Assembly (NCBI GenBank): GCA_013399895.1
Contig: VXBA01001836.1
Coordinates: 676,533 to 740,532, forward strand
Reading direction: 5' to 3'
DNA length: 64,000 bases
Origin: Serilophus lunatus
Lineage: Eukaryota > Chordata > Aves > Passeriformes > Eurylaimidae
Position numbers and translations under genes: made by a program. Under the pieces are notes generated by a model. That model was not told the origin of the DNA, did not search any database, and saw nothing but the letters and a program-made list of their open reading frames with translations. Numbering within the stretch: the stretch's first letter is position 1; the number at the start of each line of letters is the position of its first letter. Shown in pieces: positions 23,501-36,918 of the stretch.

Positions 23501-26500
23501 GGGGTCTTTGGCAGCCACAAAATTGATTTCACTATTTTCTTTTTCAGCCTTTAGTTTCTCAGCAACTGCTTCGGTAGTACTTTCAAGTGGACCAGCCCCA
23601 ACTGTTGTCAGCTTATAGCATCCCAGTTTTCATGCCCTACTTAATTGCTTAAAATTCAGTGGTTTCGAGCACCTGGGATTCCAGAGGAATTTGACGAGAT
23701 CTCTGGCTGCTTCCTCACCTCTGAAAAGTGAGGCCCATAGGACTTCTTTTGAAGATGCCAATTGCTGTCCTCTAGCCTGATTTCCCATATTACTTCCGAA
23801 CAAACATCTATCACCCCCTGCGCTGGTAGGTTTCATTTCTGAATGGTAAGTGTCCTGGTCAAAGGCATCAATTTTAGTCCAACCTCATGTGTTTAAAAGG
23901 GACAGGGATTATATTACTTTGTAATTCCCTCTTAACTTTGCTCTACTCTGTATCAAATATGAATTATTGACAGAATCACCCCAATCTGTCACATTTGATG
24001 AGACACACATATCATGGAATACTTTAAATGGAGAGTATAAGTTTATAAGCACATGCCATAGAAGCTGAGAAGAGAATTAATTTGTAATTCAATGCATGAA
24101 AAAAACAACAATGAAAAATATTGTGAAGCTTTGTGACCTAAGAGTAGTAATAATGAAAGGTTACAGTGAAGTCTAAAAGGGCAAACTAGAGTCCCATGTA
24201 AAAAAAACCAATACAAACCAAAAATCGGTTGAAAACTAGACACACGCCTAAACACACACATAAAGTTCACCTAGAAAATTTGATTTAAGGACTAGATTCC
24301 AAGGCTTTCAGTTATGTTGAATGGTACCTTCCCATTAATGAATGACCCCATTGAATCAATAGGACCATTTGTGGAACAAGGTACTATTCAGCTCAGGAGT
24401 AAAGTGAAAGGAATCAGAATCCATCCCAAAGTTAAAAGAAAACAGCAAATTCCATATCTCACAGTAATCAAGGTGAAAAAAGAGTCAGCACTTCCCAGCG
24501 CTCCACATACTATGTCAGCCATCCCCATACACCTGAAAAAGATTGCAGTATCCCTTATGATTGTTAGCAAAACATCTCCACTCTGCATTTGCATATAGGT
24601 GTCAATTAGTGAACTCAGCAGAGATTGAGGACTGTTGTGGCAGGGATATGACACCAAACAGTGCCTGCTTCAAGGAGGTCATGATCTAGCAGCACTGCCA
24701 GACAAGTGTGCATACAGAAGAGAGCCTTGAAGTTTCATCTCAACAGGTCACCAACAGCTGCTGCTTCTTTTTCTCTGCTAACGGAGCCACAGAAAGTTAT
24801 TAAAAGTACTGTGTGCTGTTCTATGCCAGCCTAGTTTCCTTGTTTGTAAACTTTCAGTCTCTTCTGAACATAGCTTCTGGCTCTTTCTCTCCAGTTCTAA
24901 ACAGAGTTTATTTGAATGAGAAGGAGAAATATAATAAAAAAACACAGTAGCAATAATCTCTCCCCTTCATTCAAATTTCTCGTCTCTCAAAGCTTTAAAT
25001 ACACTTTAGAAAAGGTGGTGGCTTTTTCAAGCTAGATTTGCTCTCTCTCTTCCCGTGCAGTTGAAAAGACCTGGAAAATATTTACCTCAGGACTAACTAA
25101 ATTGCAGTCATTAATGAGATCTATAAGGTACACATATCATGGACTGGTCATTTTGCCCTGTTTTCTGATCAGGATAATGATTTTTCTCAACCCTCTTTAA
25201 ATGTGTAATATCACAAACAACAGAGGTATGAATTTCTGTTACTTAAGTGGATGAGAATAATAAGTATATGAGCTAAATGTGCAGTGCCAATTATATATCC
25301 AGTAACAAATGAGGTCAAATAACACAAGAAGCTCCCTATCAGAAACTTAAAAAAATCTTTATTTGTGTCAGAATTTTGATCATTATTGTGCTCATGAATA
25401 GCTAAGTACAATTTCAGGCATGAATTATGTTGAAACAAAGTATTGATTGCCAGATATCTTCTAGTTGCAATGTTCTTCATTCAAAATACTTATTAGACCA
25501 ATTTACTTACTAGAAAAATAACATGTGAGAACACAAAATTACTTGCCTATTCTTTCCTGTGACACACTGCCAGGAGTTCTGAACAGCAACTTCATTAAAA
25601 GATGAGCTTATAAGATGTCTATTCATTTACTCCAGGTCCTAAATATACCAGTAAAATTCCTGGCTGAGGTAAGGTTAAGGTTTAAAAGCGGTAAGTACTG
25701 AGCATTGAGTAAAAGCTTTCAGCTTCTTGGCCACTGTATGATATCCAGCCCACGTTGTAGAGGAGGACACTATCATTACCACTGTTTGGTGGTTCCCGTA
25801 TAGGGTAAAAAGGGTGGGTGGCACAAGGTATGCCACACCACAGCCTTTTCAAAACAAATTTGCTCCAGAAAGCAGTGGTCTTGAACCTACAGCAAAGGAA
25901 AACAAACAGCAGCCAGGTGGCCTTGAGATGTTCTTTGCAAGGCAGAAGAACTGCATCATCTAGAAGAGACCTATTTCAAGGTGAACCTTGGGAATAGGAT
26001 GAGAAAGGGTCACTTATTCATAGCTCTTTCCAGAGGGTGCCATAAAAGAGGTCTTTAGAGTCAGCTTCAATCAACTGTGAACAGCGGTTTCCTCTGCAAA
26101 AAGCCTGGCTCCCACATTTTCACACCACGTTCTGTAACTTGAACTTATATTTAATTCATTTTTCCCTTCAGACTACAGGGTATTTAGCCATCTGTGACAT
26201 CATTACACCAGCTACCAGACTCCCTTCACTGCTATGAACACTGACAATTCAATAAAGTCTAATTGACGACCTTTTTAAAAGGACCTAGATTAAGAGTAAT
26301 TAGCACACAAATGAGTAACGCTCAGCATTCCAGCGATGTAGTGATTTGATCAGATTCACCACACCTTAGGGGAGACATACTGAACAGCAGTATAAGGAAT
26401 GATCAGATTTATTGCAGGAAAAACACACAACAGACATTTTTTATTTATATGTTCACATTCCTTATTAATCGAAGATTAGCTTCAGAAAAAAAAAGAAAGT

Positions 26501-27414
26501 ATTGTGTAAAATTGAGAGACCATTTAATTAAACATGATTTAGAAAGTAAAGAAAACATTCATACAGTTTAGTGTCAAGACAGAGAAGAGTCCTGTATACT
26601 GAGGGAAGGAGTAAGTCATGGAGTTAGCAATATACACAGAGAAACTGTACATTTCGAAAGAGACACTTAACAAGAGTCCCCTGCATGGGCGTCTGTGCAC
26701 ACATTGAGACAAACATATGCCTTTAATCATGGATTCCTGTGCAAGGATTCGCATAGCCAGGCAGAAATTTGGGATAGCTGCCTACATTCAGAACCAAAAG
26801 GAGAAAAGTGGCACCAATGACTTCATGCTAACCCTCAGCCAGAAGACATAGAGAAGCAGGGGATACGTTCTAGCACAACTTAAACACTTGTACTGATAAT
26901 ACTGAGAAGAGTGGTAGGATCTTTCCATCCTGGCAGAAGTGTGCTTCAGCACTGGGTGAGAAGTGTGCAGCACAGAGGTGCTTTAATTTCTCACAGTCCC
27001 ATGGTAAGTGCCTCGTGCTTTACACTACCAAGAATGGAGCTTTTCCACCATGGATTTTGGGAACACTGCCAACATGATACAAGTCTCTGCCCAAGTACCT
27101 CACGGGACCCCTCAGCCCCCGTGTCCTGCAGCACATTGAAACAACAGCCTGTCTTTCCCCCTCCACTGCTGCAGGCCAGCAGGAGAAGGAGAGCCAGGGC
27201 TGTGACTTCCACCACGTCTCCCATGCACCGCAAGGAGGATCCACCGGAACAGGGAGACAGAGAAGAGAAGTATCACACGGCAAGGAGCTGTCAGTCTGCT
27301 GGCCCCAAAATAGATGTGCTACCTGAAGTGTTAACACAGACCTTGCAGTCAGATAGCTCAGCGTTTCTCCTCAGTGCCAGAAGACTGCACCCTTGTGACA
27401 TCCCCGTGGGGTGT
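20561..27414. other. Unique non-coding DNA
   Basis: No named element or gene. It includes open frames up to 133 codons (22,433-22,834, minus) and a 181-codon frame (26,911-27,456, plus) that runs into the next block. None has a recognisable motif. A patch at 26,240-26,340 with TAATTA and neighbouring AT-rich motifs looks like possible conserved non-coding sequence. Confidence 0.6.
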
Positions 27415-27495
27415 GGAGGAGGGATGGTTAAACCTCATTTCACAGAAGGAGGGTGATGTACCAGGCAGGTTCAGAGACTTGCCTGAGGTGGGAGT
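27415..27495 (-). repeat. MIR-like core relic
   Basis: CCTCATTTCACAGAAGG followed by GTTCAGAGACTTGCCTGAGG resembles the MIR/CORE-SINE core read on the opposite strand ('ttcacagatgagg ... agagacttgcccaagg'). Only about 70 bp are recognisable and divergence is high, so the family call is tentative. Confidence 0.4.
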
Positions 27496-27661
27496 GTCAG
27501 CCCACCACACTGTTGACTCCACATTATGTTGCAGCTTTACAACCCTCATTATTTGGTCTTAGACTGAAAATTTAAGCACATTATTAATATAATTTGTTTC
27601 AAACAACACCAGCTGGTCATGAAGAAGTTCTCATTAAAATTTATCACCACGATACTCGGTA

Positions 27662-27680
27662 ATATATATATATATATATA
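27662..27680. repeat. (AT)n microsatellite
   Basis: Nineteen bases of strict AT alternation, continuing into an A run. Confidence 0.95.
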
Positions 27681-27683
27681 AAA

Positions 27684-30600
27684 TCACAGGTGGGCCATAC
27701 CTCTCAACAAAGTCTGTTCTTACTGATAAAGTCAATACTTGAATTAAGTAATACTGGTAAGCAATCAAAAAAAAAAAGTTGCTGCATGCACACTAGCCTT
27801 TTCTATTTCCATCTACAACCTTACAACATCTGGATAAGTGTCTCCTCTTGTTTTCTGTGTTGTGGTAATTTGGTCCAGCCAGAAATCTGCAGAAGGTACC
27901 ATCTCTCCCCTCAGGGCTTGGGGAAGGAGATGGGAAAGTAATTGGAAATGAGCAGAGCCACACCGAGTCCCAGACGTAGTGTGGCTGTGCTCATCCAGAC
28001 TCTCCAATTTGCTCCCCTTTGGCAAAACACACCTTTGGGGTGAGGGGAGATAGATGGGAAACTCCAGTGAGATTATATCATAGATTTCAGGATTGGATTT
28101 ACCTCAGTCTGGTCAATGCTGGAGATAAGAAGAGATCTCTCATCTTAAGCAGCATCACTCCTACAATTTGTGCCATACCTATGATGGGAAAACTCTGTGC
28201 TGGATCTGCTCTGAGAGGAGCATCTGACCAGATGACTATCTAGAACTTACTCCTTCCTAGGTAAGTTATTCTGTGAATCCCAGTTTAATTCTGAAAAAAT
28301 AAAAAGAAATATGGTCAGGAATTGATCTTGTCTGAGACTGGGTTTTGGTGAGGTTTTTTCCCTGTCTGTCATGACACAACTTTTATGGTTGATAATTTTA
28401 GTATGGAACAGGATGTGGATGTGATTCAGATAGAGGAAAATGTGTTTCATAGAGCTGTCTCTAGATGGTTGAAGTGGAAGACCAGGACAACCTTGTTTCA
28501 TAGAGGGGAAAAAGGCATTAATTTTTGGCAGCATTTCAGACAAGATTTTTTATTATTTAGGTTTCTTCCTCTTCTATAAAGTTCAGCTCAGCATTGTCTC
28601 CATTACTAAGCAGGCATGCTTACTGAAATCTGCCCATTTAGTCCAGCCTATATTTAGATCCAGGAAGTTTTATTTTACTGTATCTTTAATAAGACCTTTT
28701 GCAAGTGATAAGAAGAACACACTGGGTTCCATATTACCACAAATCTTTCATTTGTGGTAGGTAATGAAAGTTCAAAACCTATTAGATTACAGAAAACGGG
28801 GATAAAAGTGGATCTAAATATGGTTCTATCTTCTCACTGGCAAGTTAATGACAATATTATCAATGACCTCCCCAAACTTTCTACTCCAAAATTCCCTCTT
28901 AAAACTTACATACTGCAGATCTCAGTATAAATGTGAGTAGTAGTATACCTTCCTACCAGCCCGAGCATAATACATGAAAGGGTCACTAATTACAAGTTTA
29001 TTTTTCTTCACAGCAACAGTAAAGTCTCAAAATAGTTTTTAAGCGAGACTTAACTGGTGCATAAAATCTTGCTGGTGCTTTGAAAGAGCCAGGGAGGACT
29101 CAGTTTTGACAAACTCTCAGTTGCAAAGGGTAATGTGAGATTGTTAAAACTCAGGTAAAACTAAAGCTATGCTAAAAATGCATGTGAGTAATAACAGGGC
29201 TAGAGCAAAACAGAGAAGAGGAAGGTCTGTAATATTACTAACCTTGGAAAATAGACATCCATGAAGCACAGCACCACGCAAGTGCAGCCCTAGCACCATG
29301 AATGGACCTGGCTCAGGCTAGCCTGGGTTCCTCGGATACAAAAGAACACTTACCGCAAAACCCAGACAAACCATTCCCAAGGAACTGAGAGTTGATCCCA
29401 TTCAAAAGCAGGCCAGTTTACCCGGGAAATACCTGCACACCAGTTTAACAGGGGAATAGATGTCCCTTCTCCTGTGCATAACTTTCTGTCCTAAGGTCCC
29501 CATATTTGGGAGGAATTCTAAGCCCCAAATATGCAAATACATTCGTCCCATCAGCAACTGTTCAAAATATAACATTCCTGGTACCTCCACCCAGAAAGAT
29601 TTCACAAAGGTGCAAAAGCTAGAGTCTAAGTTCTACAGCAAGACAAGCAATTCTTTACTGGTTATCATGGTCTCGTAGCCTTTAATAAAATAGTTTCACA
29701 AATTTATTTTATGCAGGTATCATCACAAAGACAAGCACATCAAGGGGAAAAGACATTCTGCTCTTTGAGTGGAGCATCCCCCGCAATGCAGTGTGCAAAA
29801 CCTGCAGTTAAACACATTAGATAATCCAGATCAGTCATTTAAAAGTGTTTTTTCTTATCATAGCCTTCACACAAAACAACACTTGATGACTAAGATTTCT
29901 GGCCTTACAATCTTAAATGAAGCTCCCACTTCTCACTATGTATTTCAAGGTTAAAATTTCAGATGCATGTGGCTCACACAGAAAACAAAACAAGATATGG
30001 AGATTTTGCTGCATTCTGCCTAGGATTGTCCCATAAATAACATACCAGTTAAAAATCATGCCAATAAAACATTGTAAAAGTATCACACAGTTTGTCCCAT
30101 GTTTATCATTAAAAGGGAGCAGGCATATTTATATTCATTCTCAGACTCTGTATCTTCATCAAATACAGGAAGAGAAAAAGAACAAGGGACTTCTTAGAGC
30201 AGATAACAGCAGATACTATCAAAAAGGCTTTTTTAATGTCTCTGAGTCTTGGCTTTGCACAATTCAAGAGCCAGCCCAGAGAAATCAACATACTGGATTC
30301 CATGTTTGGATGGAAGGTAGCCCTGTCTAGTTTCATAGTCTTTCATGTAATTATGAAATGACTAGCAACTCTTCTTCTTGTTTCAAGGCAAAGACAGGCA
30401 AAAGGGAGAATAGAAGATCGTATGGTAAGCATACATATATTTTAAAAGGAGTTTGTGAGGGAAAGGTGGGAGTTTTAGAGGAAATGTATGTCTATGCATG
30501 CAGTTCTTGCTTATCCTGCTCATGTGAACTTTTCTCTTGACTGAGGTGTATGAACTACTGTAGAAATGTAAAAGGAGAAGTGCTTTCAAGGGGACATCTG

Positions 30601-30969
30601 TTTCACATCACAGAGAGATGTCTGTCTGACCCATTTCAGGATTTGAAACAAGGATTCCAGATATCCCTAGAAACCCTATTCCAGTGCTATGCCGTCTCCA
30701 TAACCAGAAGATCTATGTGATCATGTTATTCCATCTATTTCCTCTTTACATCATTTCAGACAAGGAAAGCAGGTAAGTATCCTTTTCTTTATAACATTTT
30801 AATAACGTTTTTACATACTTTATGTGCATTACATCTTTTCCTAAGGAAAATCCCCCCACTTAGTAAATTCAGCTTTCCCTCATGGAAGCTGTTTTCTAGG
30901 CTTTGTTCTTCCTCCTTTCTAAAGGAGAATGGTTCTTAAAATGTCTACATTTTCAAATGTGCCATCATC
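27684..30969. other. Unique non-coding DNA
   Basis: No gene recognised. Near 29,500-29,538 a perfect CArG box (CCATATTTGG) and a perfect octamer (ATGCAAAT) lie 21 bp apart. The rest is AT-rich with short open frames only. Confidence 0.6.
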
Positions 30970-32130
30970 ATTGGTCACAAATGTAGCATTCCTAGGTCAG
31001 GCCCCACCACTCAGGGCAGAATTAGATAATTATTTCTTAGTTATTCATGATATTGCTATTAATTCATGCAATCATGGAATATGCTCTTCACACATCTTCA
31101 CATTTCTTGATTTCGTTTTGTGTTCTGCAGTAAACCTCTTTTATGAAAACTTCTCTCAAACTAGTTGTTTCCCATTTAATATTTGTGCATTTGATTTTTT
31201 TCTTCCCCAAAAGTAATACATTGCACTTGCCTTTCTTTATTGAATTTCATCCTATTGATTTCAGAGACTTTCTTCAATTTATCAAGTGCATTTTGTATTC
31301 AGATCCTGTTCTGTAAAGTGTTTGCAGCCCCTCCTAGGTCAGTATCATATGCAATTTTTAAAAGTTTTTTACATGTTCCATCACTAAAACTGAAAATATG
31401 GAATAATACTGGACCAAAGACAGACCTCTGTGGTATCTTATTGGATATGTTTTCCCAGTTTGACAACAAAGCATTGATAACTGCTTTACTGATAAGCCCG
31501 ATTTTTCAGTTTTGCACCCATCACATAATAACTTCATCTAAAACATATTTCTCCTGTTTACTTATGAAAATGTCATGTGGATGTGTGTCAAAAGCCTCAC
31601 TAAAGTCAAGATCTATCACATCTGCTTCTTCCTCCTTATCCACTGGGCTAGTTACTCTGTCAGAGAAGGAAATGAGATTGCTTTGATGTGATTTGTTCTT
31701 GACAAACCCATGCAGGCTGTTTCTTATCACCTTATTTTCCTCTAGGTGTTTACAAATTGATTGTTCAATAATTTTCTCCTGCATTTTTCTCAGTATCAAA
31801 GTCAAGCTGACTGGCCTGTGAATCCCTGTGACTTTCTGTATCCCCTTTTTAAAGGTAGGTGCTGTGTTTGCTTTTCTCCCATCCTCCAGGACCTCACCCA
31901 TCCTCCATGAGCTCTCCGAGATAATTGCTAGTAGTTCAGAGATCTCCTCAGGTGGTACCTGAAGTACTCCAGGGTGAATTTCATGAGGCCCCGCTGACTT
32001 GCATGTATCTAACTTATCAGAATACTCTTTAACCTCTGCACCTTTCCCCTGTATATTTAACAGCTTGCTGCCCAGAGTGTGTCCTACAGTTTCAACGCTG
32101 AGAGGCAGCTTTCGAAATAGGGTAGGTTTA
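30970..32130 (-). mobile_element. Old CR1 LINE fragment with reverse transcriptase region
   Basis: Reading the minus strand from about 32,060 down to 31,230 gives the CR1 reverse transcriptase in order. First comes an 'HEIHPGVL' block (family: DEIHPRVL), then a GEVLEDGRKAN...FKKG block, then HRPVSLT and the LDFSEAFDT block (family: LDFSKAFDT). After frame or stop lesions follows a KIPQRSVFGP block (family: GVPQGSVLGP) near 31,405-31,435. The next block (AYDTDLGG) sits where the catalytic FADDTKLGG lies in active copies, so the YADD-type motif is broken. One 381-bp stretch (31,521-31,901) is still open. Near 30,975-31,035 the minus strand resembles the CR1 3' tail ('ggggtttggactagatgacct'), which suggests an internal deletion or strong divergence before the 3' end. 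It is 5'-truncated, lacks the endonuclease and cannot be mobile. High divergence suggests an old subfamily. Confidence 0.85.
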
Positions 32131-35100
32131 ATTTATTTTGACTGCTGGAGCAGTTACTTTTCACTCCATAATGTCAATAAAGAAGAGTGGCTAAAGTCAC
32201 TAAATGGATAGGAAAGACACTCTTCTGCCCCTGGAGACTAAACACTCTGTGGACAGTGAAGCCCACTTGGATTTCAATACCCTCTCATGCCACCAAAACC
32301 TTCTTCAGGTCAGGTCCAAGGCAGGTCTAGTTGAACCAGCTCAGCTGCTTTTTACTTCATCTGAGTGAAATCCACACATCAATCATTTCCCCACCTATTT
32401 TTCCCAAACCTGCAAGTGTTTACAAAACATAGAACCCATTTATATATTTCATATAAAATGCAGCAAGGACATCCAGCAGGAGATAAAAGCAAAGATACCT
32501 TGATCTAGAATTATGCCTCCAGGACTATACTGGTTGTCTTCCTCAAATAGGGTTTCTTTGGAGGTAGTTTTAGCTACAGAATGACCTTTAACTATTGTCC
32601 TTTGGTTTCAGCATCTCTGCTTCTGTTTACAAAATAGTCCTTACCTCTGTCTTTCAAATTCACACTTGACATGCTTGCTGTATCTGCAATTAGGGCAGGA
32701 GAAGCCCATTGTTCATGTTTTCCCCTCTGTCTTTTCTGCACAAGTATTTCTCAGTGGGGACCTAGAAGACAAAATATTGATTTTTTTCCCCCCCTAAATG
32801 GCTTGTTCTTTTTTATCATGTTATCCTGGTGGTTTTAATTTCTTACTGCCTACTTTGATGTAGCAATCCAAAGACAGCCAAAGATGAAGTTCAAACCCTA
32901 AGGCCTTCAAACAAAAGACACAGCAACTTTCCCCTGTCCCTTCAAAACAGAAATAAAATGGCTTAGTTGAAAGAAATCCACAGCAAGGAGGGTGTGGAGA
33001 AACCTTAACATTTACTTACCTGTCGATTAACACAAAGGATGAACCTTGGACATAGGAATAGCCTTTCTCACAAGCAGGAATCCATCTTTCAGGCTATCCA
33101 CAGCCTACAAAATTATTCTGACTTCAAACCCACGGTGCAATTCATGGCATTCAATGCTGTGTGTGCCCAGGGGATCCTCAGGGAAGCCACTAGGAAGCCA
33201 CACAAGCACAGGATCACCACAAGGCTGGCAGCTGGCAGCTGGCAGCAGTGAACAAAGGAACTTCGAGCCACCACATTTCACAAGCATGCAAGCATATCAT
33301 CCATAACTCAAATGGTGATTCCTTTAAAAATGCAATTCTCCCATTGCTTTTATACTCAAGGAAAGCACTGCTAAGCTACAGGGTTCTGAGTGAAAAAATG
33401 TTGAAGATATTTTATTTCAAGGAATTAATTTGGGAGAAAAAAAAGATCTCTGAGGTAAAACCTTGCAGAAATAATTAGTAATGCCATCGTCAAGCTCTGT
33501 CTCTAATTCAGCCAGTAGTGGAATGGGTCAGCCTGGAACTCGGACAGTCTCCAACCCATTCCACGCAAAACAAGGACGATCAGGATCAGAGTCTAAATCA
33601 GAATGGAGATGCCGTGGCCTATTGGGGCAACCTGTTCCTGGTTTAGACCACCATCCAAGGGGTCAAATGTGTTTTCTTTGCCCCAAAGAGCATCCCCTTT
33701 TTGCAAGCTGCCCCATATCCTGTCCAGGTGAGATTCCCAGCAGAGCCCAGCTGCTGATCCTTCTTGTCCACACATCTTTCTCCACATTCATCCTGCCCTG
33801 GTGCGTGGCACAGAGTTTTGCATTTGCCTTTGATGAACTTTGTGAGGTTGCCATGAGTCCTTTTTTTCAGCTGTCACTTACTATAGGTGAGTCACTATGT
33901 CAGCACTGGGACCAACCAGCAATGATCCTGCAGAAAGACAGGAATGCAAGGCAACAAACCAATGTCCCACAAAAAAAAAAAAAAAGAGAGAATAAGGCAG
34001 AAAAATTGGCAGGATAAGAGGGTAAATGCTAATGGATGATACAGAGACTCATCAGGAGCTAGTACAGAGTGCAATGACACAAAATGCCAGAACTTCAGCC
34101 CTGCCAGTCCCTGACGTGATACCTCTGAGTGCCACTAAGTGTAACAAGAGCTGTTGCAGGGAATCTTGTCAGGGAGAAAACAACTTCAATGGCATTAAAC
34201 TCTTCTCTCATTCCCACAATGATCTATCCAGTCTAAGACTAGCTTTTACAAATAAGAATTCCTGGAGGAGCACTCTCTAAGATGTAATGGGGCTTAAGAG
34301 AAAGGCCTCATTTTTCTTAACTGTAAGGCACTTCTTCTCCAGAAAGCAATAAACCCCCAAAATCTTAATTGCAGCCAAACAACACAGATATAAACCAACA
34401 GTAAGCTCCAAAGATGTTTTTGCATGAGAGAAAATGGTATGGGGAAGAGCAAGGGCATTCATATATAGACCTGTATTTAAGGTTCCTTTCTATTTAGGAG
34501 GAGTGAGGCTTAAAAGACAAGCTGCAATTCAGCCCAAGCATAGCTCAAGCAAGACTGAGAATGGCAGAAAATAAAGAAATTATGTTCAACTTCAGCACAG
34601 ATTAGTGATAAATATAATGATGCATGCACTCTAGAAGCAGAAAGAACAAGCTTATTGCAAGGCACACAAAAAAGGCCAAAATTTGACAAAAATATGTTCT
34701 GCCATAAAAATAGATAACCTGCTTTGTACCATTAGTTGCAAAGCCAGACTTCCATTAACAGCTCTGAAGTACAAGCACATGCAATTCACAGCCCTTAGAA
34801 TCACTCTATCTACCTTCTGTGGCCAGAGAAGGCTCAAAGTTTTCTGAAGCAACACAACTGTAGGTCATACCAGGATATCTCTGGCCCTTACATGCACCTG
34901 CACCTCACCTTCTCCTCTCTAACTCTTAATGGTCTGTGAAGATAGAGATCACAGCAAACCTAAATATATTCACCAGCAGCAGATGTGCCCTATGCTATTG
35001 GCAGAGTCAGTTGCACCAACATCGGTCTTTTGCCAAGTTTTAATTTGGTTCTAGAGATGAAGGGCTCTCTTCACTGGCTGCAGTGGCTAACTTCAAATGG

Positions 35101-36747
35101 GATGTGATAGCCAGGGGCTCATTTCTTGCCATGTTGAACATGCTAACCATATTAACATATATACTAACATATGTTTGTATGTTCCTGCAGCTCCCCTGTC
35201 AAGTTGAAAGCCGAGGGAGATCTTATGAGGTCTCATGTCCTTGATACTCAGTAGCTCTTCTCTTTAACCTGGTCTGGTGTGAGACGCGTGCAGGTCTTCC
35301 CCCTCCTAATGAAGGAGGAATTCTCATCTTCTAACTCACCAGAACTTTGATCAATTCTCATTCAGCTGCTGTGCTGAGGACTCTGGGCTGGCAGATTTTG
35401 TAGCTTGCTTAACAGCTGTATTTCATTCACGGAGAACAACTGAAATACAAGGAAATTATGTCTATGTGTGTAATTTTCTCCAAGATATATTTCAAGGTAT
35501 ATTTTGTAATGTGTTCCTTAGTCATGGTTTGGAAACCTGCCCATAAACAGTAGGCAGCGTTGAGCAGGGGGAAGGTCTTGTTTGCTATCCACCTCTGAGG
35601 GAATGGCTATCTCAGCAAGAGAGGACTAAAGATCAGGAACATACATTTCACATAGAAACTCATCTAAGTAATACGAGTACTAATAATAACTCATATGAGT
35701 AATACAAAAACCGTGAATTTATTCCAGACTTTGAATTCAAATAATAAAATATGTCCTGAACAATTTAGTGGCTGTCTGGAGAACCAAACTCGCTACTTCC
35801 TCCAGCTCCTCTGATACTGGCAAGGAGCATGTCTTTCTTTTGTCAGGGGAAATGCAAGTTTGGTAAGCCAGCTGGTGACATGACCATTATGAAAACAAGA
35901 AATTAGAAAGACTGGCTGCTTCCTATGTTTATGCAGCAAAGTTTTTCCTTACCAAGGATGTCAATCAGATGCCAGGCCTTTCTTCCTTCTCTTCCTTCAC
36001 ATTTTCTAGCACTCTTCAAGCTCATTTCTTTGTTCCATCAACATAGCAGGTGGTCCGTGTTGGGCATCCAGTTAAGACAAATTGATGAACTATTGGAAAA
36101 ATCACACTGTGGTGCAAGATTCCCTGTTGTTTGTTTGGGTTATTTCTAAGGGTGCAGATGTGGTGTTGGAGTCCAGTAGTCAGATTCCCAGCTGATATAA
36201 TCCAGCCCTGCTTTACTGCCTTTAACACCACCAGGCTACTTCTGGACAGGCCCTCACTGATGTAACTTGGCTGCTGGAGAAACAAAGGCAGAAGATCTAA
36301 CCTACCTGTTATTTTATGCATATTAAATAATAACTACTTTTCCCCTCCAGTAGAGAGAAAAGACTTTGCTGCTTTCCTGGGATGTTACCCTAAGCAAGAT
36401 GCCAAGGGACTCCTGCAAATGTCCCACTGAACCACAGTGGGACAGGATTTGAAACAAAGAAGAGCTGAAAGCACTGAAATACATCTGCAAAATGCAAGCT
36501 TTCACCTGTGCACTCACCTGGTCTGAGGACATGCAAAGGGAATGCTGTGTTTGCATACACTTCAAACTGGCATGTTTACAAGCTGGCTTGTAAACATTTC
36601 TTTTGTGAACTGCAGCTAGCAAAGGGAAACAAAATTACAAAACAATTAGGCTTACTTTGATGTCTTTCCTCTCAGCCCCTGTTTCACAGCCAGGTACATT
36701 GTTCACAGTGGGATAGCAATTACACACAGAAACACGAAGCTAGAGAT
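32131..36747. other. Unique non-coding DNA
   Basis: A short tandem of a GCTGGCA unit (three copies) lies at 33,223-33,246, and an A run near 33,970-33,984. The largest open frame is 178 codons (33,481-34,017, plus). Its translation starts Ser-rich and ends in a Lys-rich tail from the A run, and I recognise no domain. No mobile element was identified. Confidence 0.6.

Positions 36748-36918
<171 letters not shown>

Noticed and set aside
26911..27456. 181-codon open frame on the plus strand
   Set aside because: No family resemblance, and it runs into a MIR-like relic, which argues against a real coding exon.
33481..34017. 178-codon open frame on the plus strand
   Set aside because: Its Lys-rich end is just the poly-A run near 33,970, and no domain or homologue is recognised.
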